From Legionella cherrii (GTDB taxonomy: Bacteria; Pseudomonadota; Gammaproteobacteria; Legionellales; Legionellaceae): a DNA stretch of 64,000 nt. The position numbers and the translations under genes are program-made. Below, one piece after another: positions 57,201 through 64,000 of the stretch (within the stretch, counting starts at the first letter, position 1; every line of letters starts with the position of its first letter). Below the pieces are notes generated by a model. That model made no database searches. It was not told where the DNA came from and saw only the letters and a program-made list of their open reading frames with translations. The stretch spans positions 3,442,001 through 3,506,000 of the forward strand of contig NZ_LR134173.1 of NCBI RefSeq assembly GCF_900635815.1. Reading direction: 5' to 3'.

Positions 57201-58532
57201 ATGACGTTTGTACTAAAGGAACTAAGTGAATTAAGAAAACATTTCGATGATACCGTAGACATCATATTAAAACGCGAAAGTAAGGGAAAAATTGAAGATC
57301 TTACTAACCCCAACAGAAAATATGAACTTCAATTTCTCACCTCAATACTTCTTAAGCTCGAAGAGCAAGCCAAAGAAAAATCTCCTAATTTAGCATATCT
57401 CTCAACCGTCTTTTATGGGGCAATGCTGACGGTAATGCAAGATATCGAAAATAATCGGGGAGTAATGGAATCATCTGGCTTACTCAACGATCGCTTAAAG
57501 GATGCTGTAGGAATTGGTGATGAAGTCAAAGCCGAAGACAAACCTGACTTATATCAAAATGCTAAATTCCATACCGCATTAAATACATTTCTAAATCAGA
57601 TTTTTATAGAACATGATTCTCGTAAAGGCTTTGCAAAAGATCACATGTTGACTGCAGTACCAACAGATAATTTAAGCAAGCTGATTCAAACCTCTTATAA
57701 GCTGGAAAAAGATGCTCAGCGTGCAATTGTTGCCTCTTTTACTACGGATGGAGAAACCATTTCTGAGCTCGTTAAATTCAAAGCAGCTAAAAAATCACCA
57801 ATCTCTGCAACTAATCGATTTGGCGGCTGGGAAAAACTCAATGCTGATCTTGATGAATTGATCAAAGAAGAACTTGCTGATAAAAATGTTGCAAAAATTG
57901 AAAAGTTAAAGTCAAAAGAGCGTATCTGTCAGCTTCATTTTCTAAATGCAATTAGAGAATCATTAAAAACTGCGCCAATTGATGAAGCTGAAAAAACTGC
58001 TATTCTGGCTGGTTCAATGCATCTGGTGCGTCAACAAATTAAGAATGAATATGCCTCTTCATACGTGTCACATGAAGAAAACTCGGTTATTTTGACAGGC
58101 AAGAAGAAAAAGAAAGGATTAAATCAAATTCTTGCTGTTGATGAGGTCAATCCACAGGATGTTGAAGCACTGGTTACATCGGCAACTCAATACATTCAAT
58201 TTATGACCGTAGCACCGAAAATTAATAATAAAAAAGCGATTCGTGCTGCCCATATTTTTTCAGCAATCACTGAATTCAATCCAGAGTTCAATTTACAATC
58301 TATTTTTAATTTACTTATAGACATGATCCATGCTTGTCGTGCGGATGCATTAAAAGTGGTCGTTGAAGAATTTAAGAAGGAAACTAAAGCACCTGAAAAA
58401 CCTGCTAAAGGATACTTAGGCGGTCTCTCTTCTGCTTTAGGTTCTTTAAGCTTCTATAACAGAAGTAAGAAAGAAGATGATGAAGAAGAAGAGGATGAAC
58501 TGGAACATAAGAGTAACATGACTAACGGCTAA
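57201..58532 (+). CDS. Putative Dot/Icm effector
   Basis: This 443-residue protein is mostly alpha-helical and charged, without signal peptide or membrane segments and with no enzyme motif that I recognise. The last 22 residues include KKEDDEEEEDELEH, an acidic block (E-block) typical of Dot/Icm secretion signals. From memory, L. pneumophila has a reported substrate (Lpg0634) at the same place beside the minor-pilin cluster, so this is probably its orthologue; not checked. A C-terminal GYLGGLSSALGSLSFYN segment precedes the block. GGAG lies six bases before ATG 57201. A terminator follows. Confidence 0.7.
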   Translation: MTFVLKELSELRKHFDDTVDIILKRESKGKIEDLTNPNRKYELQFLTSILLKLEEQAKEKSPNLAYLSTVFYGAMLTVMQDIENNRGVMESSGLLNDRLKDAVGIGDEVKAEDKPDLYQNAKFHTALNTFLNQIFIEHDSRKGFAKDHMLTAVPTDNLSKLIQTSYKLEKDAQRAIVASFTTDGETISELVKFKAAKKSPISATNRFGGWEKLNADLDELIKEELADKNVAKIEKLKSKERICQLHFLNAIRESLKTAPIDEAEKTAILAGSMHLVRQQIKNEYASSYVSHEENSVILTGKKKKKGLNQILAVDEVNPQDVEALVTSATQYIQFMTVAPKINNKKAIRAAHIFSAITEFNPEFNLQSIFNLLIDMIHACRADALKVVVEEFKKETKAPEKPAKGYLGGLSSALGSLSFYNRSKKEDDEEEEDELEHKSNMTNG

Positions 58533-58572
58533 CTCGTTGTACTCTTAGAGCCTTTTTTATTTTAATCATCAA

Positions 58573-58613
58573 AATAGGGTGACTGAATTATTCTTATTGA
58601 GTCGCCTTATTTT
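58573..58613 (+). terminator. Terminator after the candidate effector
   Basis: AATAGGGTGACT (58573-58584) pairs with AGTCGCCTTATT (58600-58611) with two G-T pairs and runs into TTATTTT. Confidence 0.65.
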
Positions 58614-58708
58614 AAATATTTTAATCGCTGCCTCACTTCAGATAAGCCATTTAGGTTAATTTTTTGATACAATGCCATCTTTCTCGAATTTGTTTGTGCC
58701 GTACTCTA

Positions 58709-59698
58709 ATGAAAATTAAATTTATTATTAAAAAAATGTTATTCTCCCTAATGTTTTTAGTGGTGAGTCAAAATCTCAGTTTTGCATTGGGAGACAATTT
58801 TTCCGAAGATGCTGACAATCAAAATAATTACCTCACCCATTCAGTAAAGCAATCCCAGGAAGACCGCGAGCAACAAAAAGACCTTTCAAAAAAATTACCT
58901 CCAGTATCCAAAAAAACAGTATCCATCACCATTGATGATCTCCCTTTTGTTGGTGAATATCGAAATTTTCATTTGAACATGATGATCGAGACCATGGCCA
59001 AGGAACAAGTTCCTGCTACCGGATTTATTATAGCGAGAGAAGTGCGCAAAGACAGCTGGGAAATACTCCGCAAATTTCGCGATGCTGGCTTTGGATTAGG
59101 CAACCACACTTTCTCGCATGCGAATCTCAATAAGATGAGCACTCAGGAGTATATTCAAGAAATTAAAGGAGCAGACCATATTTTGCATCCTGTTTTGACT
59201 GAACCTAAATATTTTCGTTACCCCTATTTAGCAATGAGCTCTGGACAAAAAAAAGAAGACATCCTGTGTTATCTTGCCAAAAAAAATTACCATGTTGCTC
59301 CCATTACCATAGATTCCAAAGATTTCGTCTTTAATCAACGTTTGTTATCTGTACCTGAGCTCAATAGACGCGCTTATCTCGAAGAATTGAAACCCTTTTA
59401 TATCGATTTTATTTGGCAACAAACGCTTCGTGCCGAAGAGCACAGCCAATTTCATCACGATAATGAGCGGTCACAAATTTTACTGATTCATGCGAATTTA
59501 CTTAATGCTTATGTTTTGCCTGATATTATCAATTTGTATAAACAAAAGGGCTATGAGTTTGTCACTTTAGAAGATGCATTAAAAACCTTTAAAAAACCAA
59601 TCCAATGCAGTAAACAGCCTATTTTTGCTCAAAACAAAAAAAAACATCTACCACAAAAGACCGAACAGGATATGGGAACATTTGTTGAATGGAATTAG
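58709..59698 (+). CDS. Exported polysaccharide deacetylase
   Basis: This NodB-homology carbohydrate esterase has a signal peptide (cleavage after about SFA). TIDDLPF holds the catalytic Asp pair and NHTFSHANL gives the HxxxxH metal site. RYPYL and a C-terminal LLIHAN complete the family pattern. It should remove acetyl groups from a cell-surface or exported glycan. ATG 58709 is chosen because it begins the signal peptide; an upstream ATG at 58664 adds an unlikely Cys-rich leader. The ribosome-binding site is weak. Confidence 0.85.
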   Translation: MKIKFIIKKMLFSLMFLVVSQNLSFALGDNFSEDADNQNNYLTHSVKQSQEDREQQKDLSKKLPPVSKKTVSITIDDLPFVGEYRNFHLNMMIETMAKEQVPATGFIIAREVRKDSWEILRKFRDAGFGLGNHTFSHANLNKMSTQEYIQEIKGADHILHPVLTEPKYFRYPYLAMSSGQKKEDILCYLAKKNYHVAPITIDSKDFVFNQRLLSVPELNRRAYLEELKPFYIDFIWQQTLRAEEHSQFHHDNERSQILLIHANLLNAYVLPDIINLYKQKGYEFVTLEDALKTFKKPIQCSKQPIFAQNKKKHLPQKTEQDMGTFVEWN

Positions 59699-59804
59699 GA
59701 AAAAAGCATATTTGAACCACACAAATTTCGTTTCTGGTTATTAGAGTCTGCTTATAATTTGCTCGTTCGAGCCCAAATGCTGCGAATTAGATGCCGCTAC
59801 AATT

Positions 59805-59891
59805 CACGTCATCCCGAGCATTGGCGAAGGATCTCCTGTTCTAATACTGTGCTACAGCGAGGGCATCCCTCGCTGTACTCAGGATGACGTG
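59805..59891. repeat. Intact family B palindromic element
   Basis: CACGTCATCC (59805-59814) and GGATGACGTG (59882-59891) are perfect 10-bp inverted ends. Inside, TACAGCGAGGG (59853-59863) and CCCTCGCTGTA (59867-59877) form an 11-bp hairpin. This is the best-preserved copy in the window and serves as the family reference. It lies between the deacetylase and the pilin operon; the rest of that gap holds no gene. Confidence 0.75.
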
Positions 59892-60039
59892 GGTTATAAG
59901 TTAGGAAGTATTGCAGGAACTACTCCACACGTATTGCACCTTTTATTCATTTTAAACGTGCTAATTCTTGGTAAAAAATTTAGCTTTCACCTAAACTAAT
60001 AGATAGTGGACATGCTTTAGTTACAAGGGACGGATACCC

Positions 60040-60564
60040 ATGTTAGTTAAGAAGGCAGCTTTTACCTTAATTGAGCTTCTGATAACCTTATTGGTACTCT
60101 GCGTTGCGTTAGTTATAGCGCTTCCGGCGTTAAGTAATATGCTCATGAACAATCGTTTAACCGCTTACACCGATATGTTTGTGAATGCATTGAATTATGC
60201 GCGCAACAATGCCCTTAATAAATCAATGAATGTGATCGTTTGCCCGTTCGGAGCAGCGCAATCTACTACGTGTGGCGGAAATTGGGGATCTGGATGGATA
60301 GTAGTAACCCAGCCTACAGCAGGTGCAGGTACCTTATTGCAAAGCCAACAATTTTTTCCCTCAGATCCTACACTTTCAGGTACTGTGGCGAGCGTAACTT
60401 TTGATCCTCATGGATTAACCTCCACGCCGAGTAATTTCAAATTTTGTGACAGTCGAGGTGGAACATTTGCACGCTCTATAGAGGTGTTGGCAACTGGATT
60501 TGTCCAATCTGGTTCAACACCCGGGCAAGCTGTCTGGGACAACAGCGCACTTGCATGCCCTTAA
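60040..60564 (+). CDS. fimT: FimT/GspH-type minor pilin
   Basis: This 174-residue pseudopilin has the prepilin leader MLVKKA followed by AFTLIELL and a long hydrophobic helix. The residue before the predicted cleavage site is Ala rather than the usual Gly; Glu at +5 is kept. A GspH/FimT C-terminal beta domain follows, with Cys pairs. FimT initiates or binds DNA in type IV pili of several bacteria. First gene of the minor-pilin operon, AAGGGA before the ATG. Confidence 0.88.
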   Translation: MLVKKAAFTLIELLITLLVLCVALVIALPALSNMLMNNRLTAYTDMFVNALNYARNNALNKSMNVIVCPFGAAQSTTCGGNWGSGWIVVTQPTAGAGTLLQSQQFFPSDPTLSGTVASVTFDPHGLTSTPSNFKFCDSRGGTFARSIEVLATGFVQSGSTPGQAVWDNSALACP

Positions 60565-60576
60565 TGGAGACTATTT

Positions 60577-61122
60577 ATGAATGGTTCAGGAAGAGACAAC
60601 ACGCAACAAAGAGGAATGTCCTTAATTGAAGTCCTTATTGCTTTTGTCATCTTGGCAGTGGGCATGTTAGGGATAGCGGGCATGTTAATCCTTTCGAGCA
60701 AAGCCAATAATTCGAGTTACGCCAAACAACAGGCAGTACAATGTATTTATGACATATTTGATAAAATTCGCGCAAATACTCAGGCAGCGATTAATGGTAA
60801 TTACAATATCAGTAATATCAACAGCAGTGGTTCACCTACTCTTCCAGCAGCTCCTGGGGTGATGTGCAATCAATCGCCTTGTTCGAATGCTCAATTAGCT
60901 TCATATGATACCTGGTATTGGTTAAGCTTTGATGTGAGCAGGCTGCCTAATGGCAGCGGTTCGATTACTTCTGCTCCTGCACCAGGGACGGGAGGAAATA
61001 CAATCATTACGGTAACTGTGCAATGGGACGACAGCTTGGCACAAAATCAAGTTGGGGCAAGCAGTACTCCAGCGCCAACTAACCCTAACTATGTTCAACT
61101 AAGCGTACAAAGTCAATTATGA
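60577..61122 (+). CDS. pilV: PilV-type minor pilin
   Basis: This 181-residue prepilin has a leader ending RG, then MSLIEVLIAFVILAVGMLGI, the PilV/GspI-like N-terminal helix with Glu+5. The C-terminal domain has Cys in CNQSPC. It belongs to the tip complex that primes type IV pili. GGAGA precedes the ATG; the stop overlaps pilW by four bases. Confidence 0.9.
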   Translation: MNGSGRDNTQQRGMSLIEVLIAFVILAVGMLGIAGMLILSSKANNSSYAKQQAVQCIYDIFDKIRANTQAAINGNYNISNINSSGSPTLPAAPGVMCNQSPCSNAQLASYDTWYWLSFDVSRLPNGSGSITSAPAPGTGGNTIITVTVQWDDSLAQNQVGASSTPAPTNPNYVQLSVQSQL

Positions 61123-62186
61123 ATACATATACTAAATATCAACAAGGTTTTTCGTTAGTCGAATTAATGATTGCCACTGCTATAGGCCTCCTACTCAGTT
61201 ATGCAGTTATGGAAGTATATGTCACTCAAACTCAAGTCTATAGAACAACAAATTCACAAGCGCTTATTCAAAGTACAGAAAATGCGATTGCTAACTTAGT
61301 CATTCCGATTATTCGCTCAACTGGATTTGTAGGGTGTGGTTCAGACAGTACGGCAATGTCTAATTTAAATGGCGGCGGTTCCAGTCCCCTTGGGACACTG
61401 AATGCGAACCCAACACTAATCGCTGGGTATAATCGGAATGGCACAACCATTTCCATTACTCAGGATAACCCTAGCAACGACGCTAATGCCGGTGATTGGA
61501 CACCTTCTCTGGATCCCTCTTTGGCAGGAAGCGTAGAAAATACCAGTGATGTTGTGGTTGTCCTAGGCGCAGCTTCCGGGAGTTTTCCTGTTTCGATAAC
61601 GGCTATTGACTCAAGCAGTAGCTCCTTTACAGTGCAAAGTACAACGGGTCTTAGCCTTGCTGCAGGTCAATTTGCTGCGGTCTCTGATTGTGTTAAATCC
61701 TCGGTATTTGTCATTACTGGAGTAGCAGGAACATCCATTTCCCATGCCGCAGGCTCAGGACAATATGACAATTCTACGTCGACGTTTATTGTTAATTATC
61801 AGATTGGATCTCAGTTCATTCCCTTACAACAAACTGCATTTTTTGTAGGACAAGGACAAGGCGGACAAAGCTCATTAATGCGGGGAACCCTGACTGAGAC
61901 AGGCTGGACTATTCAACCGCTGGTTCCTGGTGTTGACGTAATGAAAGTCCAGTATGGCATAGGTGGCAATGGGACAATCTCTCAGTATGTTACTGCTGAC
62001 GCAGTTCCAAACTGGGCTCAAGTTTATGCAATTCGTCTGGGTTTTTTAATTGAAGGGCAGGCTGCCTCAGGTAATCAAAATACCACTCAATATAGGGTGT
62101 TAGATACGTTAGTTACTGTACCAAACGATAATCGTCTTCGTCATGTTTATGAAGTCAATATTGCGTTAAGGAATGCGGGATCATGA
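61119..62186 (+). CDS. pilW: PilW-type minor pilin
   Basis: This 355-residue prepilin has a leader ending QG, then FSLVELMIATAIGLLLSYAV and a long Ser/Gly/Thr-rich beta domain typical of PilW/GspJ-like tip pilins. Its stop overlaps pilX by four bases (ATGA). Confidence 0.9.
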   Translation: MNTYTKYQQGFSLVELMIATAIGLLLSYAVMEVYVTQTQVYRTTNSQALIQSTENAIANLVIPIIRSTGFVGCGSDSTAMSNLNGGGSSPLGTLNANPTLIAGYNRNGTTISITQDNPSNDANAGDWTPSLDPSLAGSVENTSDVVVVLGAASGSFPVSITAIDSSSSSFTVQSTTGLSLAAGQFAAVSDCVKSSVFVITGVAGTSISHAAGSGQYDNSTSTFIVNYQIGSQFIPLQQTAFFVGQGQGGQSSLMRGTLTETGWTIQPLVPGVDVMKVQYGIGGNGTISQYVTADAVPNWAQVYAIRLGFLIEGQAASGNQNTTQYRVLDTLVTVPNDNRLRHVYEVNIALRNAGS

Positions 62187-62773
62187 AACTTATTTCGCCA
62201 AATAAAAAATCTATTGACAGATACGGTGATCAGAAAGGTCCAATGGATAAACATGCCTCAATACACGAACTGTCTTGGAAGAATGTCGCGGCAAATGAAA
62301 AAGGATATATCCTTCTAATCACTATGATCTTGCTGATTATGCTTACTGTTTTGGCGCTTACGGATGTGTCACTCAATACCACACAGACACGAATTGCAGC
62401 GAATGCTACTGATAGCGAAATTTGTTTGGAAAAAACTGAAGGCGCATTAAACCAGGCAATTAATAATTTACTGAATGGAACTTACAATGCAAACAATTTT
62501 TTAAATAACAACAGCGGACTGTACCTATTAAATCCCAATAATCCACCATTATGGACAACCGTTAATTGGTCCAGTTCTACATCAGTAATTCCCAGTTTTC
62601 AAGGATACTCCAATTCCCAAGCAAGCTATATCATAGAGCAACTGCCTTCAGTTATTAAGCCGGGGCAAAATATGAAAATGCCGACTTACATATATCGAAT
62701 TACAGCACGGTCTTTAGGAGCTAATGGAAACACATCGGTAATGTTACAAACGACGGTACAAATTCAACCATAG
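62183..62773 (+). CDS. pilX: PilX-type minor pilin
   Basis: This 196-residue protein has an N-terminal helix YILLITMILLIMLTVLALTD preceded by KG, as in PilX. The leader before it is about 41 residues, much longer than the usual 6-15; a later in-frame ATG at 62243 would shorten it. Glu+5 is absent, as is common in PilX proteins. The rest matches the short PilX beta domain. It precedes pilY1. Confidence 0.85.
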   Translation: MKLISPNKKSIDRYGDQKGPMDKHASIHELSWKNVAANEKGYILLITMILLIMLTVLALTDVSLNTTQTRIAANATDSEICLEKTEGALNQAINNLLNGTYNANNFLNNNSGLYLLNPNNPPLWTTVNWSSSTSVIPSFQGYSNSQASYIIEQLPSVIKPGQNMKMPTYIYRITARSLGANGNTSVMLQTTVQIQP

Positions 62774-62785
62774 GTACGATTGATT

Positions 62786-64000
62786 ATGAACGATGCACGA
62801 AGCAGATATTTTGGTAAAGGACTCAGGATTTTCTTATTAATCTTGCTGTCAACTTTTGCCATTGCAGCGAGCCAACCTACCTTGAATATCCCCCAAGTCC
62901 CTCTGATCTTAGCCAGTCCAATTCATCCACAGATATTAATTGCCATTGGAAATTCCGAATCAATGGATGGGAACCTGGCCGGTGCCATCATGACGGGATC
63001 CGGCTCTCTTACTGGCGGTTTAACTTCATTGAGTAATTCCAGCTCCCCTATCAATTATACCGTGCCTACAGGGTTTACCCCTCCAATTCAAGCAGCAAAT
63101 AGTAGTGGGCAAGCACCCTATACCGTCAGTCAAAGTGGTGTGTTGGTCGATAATAGCCCCAGCCGCTTAAATGTGGCAAAAGCGGGCATTCAAGCCATTA
63201 TCAACACCTACATGGAATCCACAGACTTTGCTTTGGAAACCTACAGTATCAGTGGTGTCGGTGTTTATAACACCTGGGTTTATTATATGTCTCCTCAAAG
63301 CAGTAATTTTTCATTCACCAACACACAGGTTGCAGGGAATACTTACGTACAAAACCCCTGTTACAACTATTCTACTGCATCCTCAACGGTTCAAAGTAAC
63401 TGCAGCTCAATCGCCAGCTTTTATGGTTCTTCAGTAGTATCCTCTAACTTATACATGCAAATTGGTTCATCAAGTGATTTCCCTTCAATTAATGACGTGC
63501 TTTATGCAAGCAGTGGACTCCCGGGAGTATTTCTTACATACAATGGACCTTCACCTGCAACCCCCTATCCACCTAACTTTTCGATTAGCAATTACAATAG
63601 TGGCAATGTGCTAATTTCTTACTCCAAATCATTACCTAATATTGGTGGTTTTAGTACAAGCCCGACCAACGCGGGATTTGTGCCCTTTTCCCCACAAGTG
63701 CTTTATGCTCAACGTGGTTTTGGATATAACGGCAACCAATCTGCTACGACAGGAAACATTGTGGTTCCTATGACTAGTGCAGGAACAACGCCAACCCAGA
63801 CGAGTATCAACAATGCCATTAGTGTATTTACACCCTACTTACAGCCTGAGACAAATTCCTCGTCAACTAAAGAAATTAAAGCTGCAGCAGTGCAATCACC
63901 AATTGCAGGTCTGCTCACAAAAGCTAACTCATACCTCACCTCATTAGGCACAACCAGTGGCAATGGTTGCCCACAGAAAAAATACGTTATTTTGATTTCT
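62786..64000 (+). CDS. pilY1: PilY1 type IV pilus tip adhesin, 5' part
   Basis: The frame from ATG 62786 has no stop up to the window end (405 codons), so the gene runs on. A signal peptide (ending about AIAAS) is followed by an Asn/Ser/Thr-rich region. ILIAIGNSESMDGN is a degenerate von Willebrand A metal-site start, and the last residues KKYVILIS enter the next strand of that fold. PilY1 sits at the pilus tip, counters retraction and mediates adhesion and surface sensing. The gene order fimT-pilV-pilW-pilX-pilY1 supports the call. Confidence 0.88.
   Translation, partial: MNDARSRYFGKGLRIFLLILLSTFAIAASQPTLNIPQVPLILASPIHPQILIAIGNSESMDGNLAGAIMTGSGSLTGGLTSLSNSSSPINYTVPTGFTPPIQAANSSGQAPYTVSQSGVLVDNSPSRLNVAKAGIQAIINTYMESTDFALETYSISGVGVYNTWVYYMSPQSSNFSFTNTQVAGNTYVQNPCYNYSTASSTVQSNCSSIASFYGSSVVSSNLYMQIGSSSDFPSINDVLYASSGLPGVFLTYNGPSPATPYPPNFSISNYNSGNVLISYSKSLPNIGGFSTSPTNAGFVPFSPQVLYAQRGFGYNGNQSATTGNIVVPMTSAGTTPTQTSINNAISVFTPYLQPETNSSSTKEIKAAAVQSPIAGLLTKANSYLTSLGTTSGNGCPQKKYVILIS

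Noticed and set aside
63171..63437. 88-codon frame in the last kilobase
   Set aside because: Out of frame inside pilY1, whose own frame is open to the window end.

Overview
The window looks like a chromosome segment of a Legionella species, probably not L. pneumophila. The base composition is AT-rich, several proteins look Legionella-restricted, there are phagosomal-transporter (Pht-type) MFS genes and a putative Dot/Icm effector beside the minor-pilin cluster, and there is a cyanophycin operon of the kind described for L. longbeachae. This assignment comes from recognising families, not from a database search.

Layout. 1-1.5 kb: 3' part of an AddB-like PD-(D/E)XK nuclease. 1.9-6.5 kb: an orphan membrane protein, an OmpA-like lipoprotein, two TyrP-type permeases (the first frameshifted) and a DUF1328 peptide. 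6.8-11.2 kb (minus): cyanophycin synthetase, cyanophycinase and isoaspartyl peptidase, a complete make-and-degrade pathway for the Asp/Arg storage polymer. 11.4-12.9 kb (minus): a small stress group (CsbD, PRC barrel, Ser-rich exported protein) and a GNAT enzyme. 13.1-18.3 kb: a CocE-like hydrolase, a serine-hydrolase-fold protein with its catalytic motifs lost and a DUF302 tail, and an intact exported serine hydrolase. 18.4-22.1 kb: a hotdog protein, an orphan, a DipZ-like redox protein and a cyclic-nucleotide-binding protein.

22.3-31.6 kb is one long minus-strand catabolic block: a Rieske oxygenase, an amino-acid permease, NDH-2, and a biotin-independent malonate decarboxylase cluster (mdcA, a fused mdcC-mdcD, mdcE, mdcG, mdcB) with no mdcH, regulator or malonate transporter beside it. 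31.9-40.1 kb: VOC, SDR-DoxX, DUF2269, Hsp20, exported beta-carbonic anhydrase, nucleoside hydrolase with an MHS-type transporter, PhyH dioxygenase and a solitary Dam-type methylase. 40.2-48.5 kb: a tandem MFS pair, short malic enzyme, rpmE, Dps, two overlapping exonuclease III genes, WrbA and a Legionella-type orphan.

48.9-55 kb: hslVU, then two Pht-type MFS genes with deoB, suggesting nucleoside uptake and use. 55.3-59.7 kb: an ArnT-like glycosyltransferase, the candidate effector and an exported polysaccharide deacetylase. 60.0-64 kb: fimT-pilV-pilW-pilX-pilY1, the minor-pilin operon, with pilY1 cut by the window end.

Small palindromic repeats of two families are scattered between genes, and one copy appears nested in another. 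I saw no tRNA, rRNA, CRISPR array, prophage, insertion sequence or defence island. The least ordinary items are the mdcC-mdcD fusion, the pseudoenzyme-DUF302 fusion, the frameshifted tyrP copy, the nested repeats and the orphan genes.
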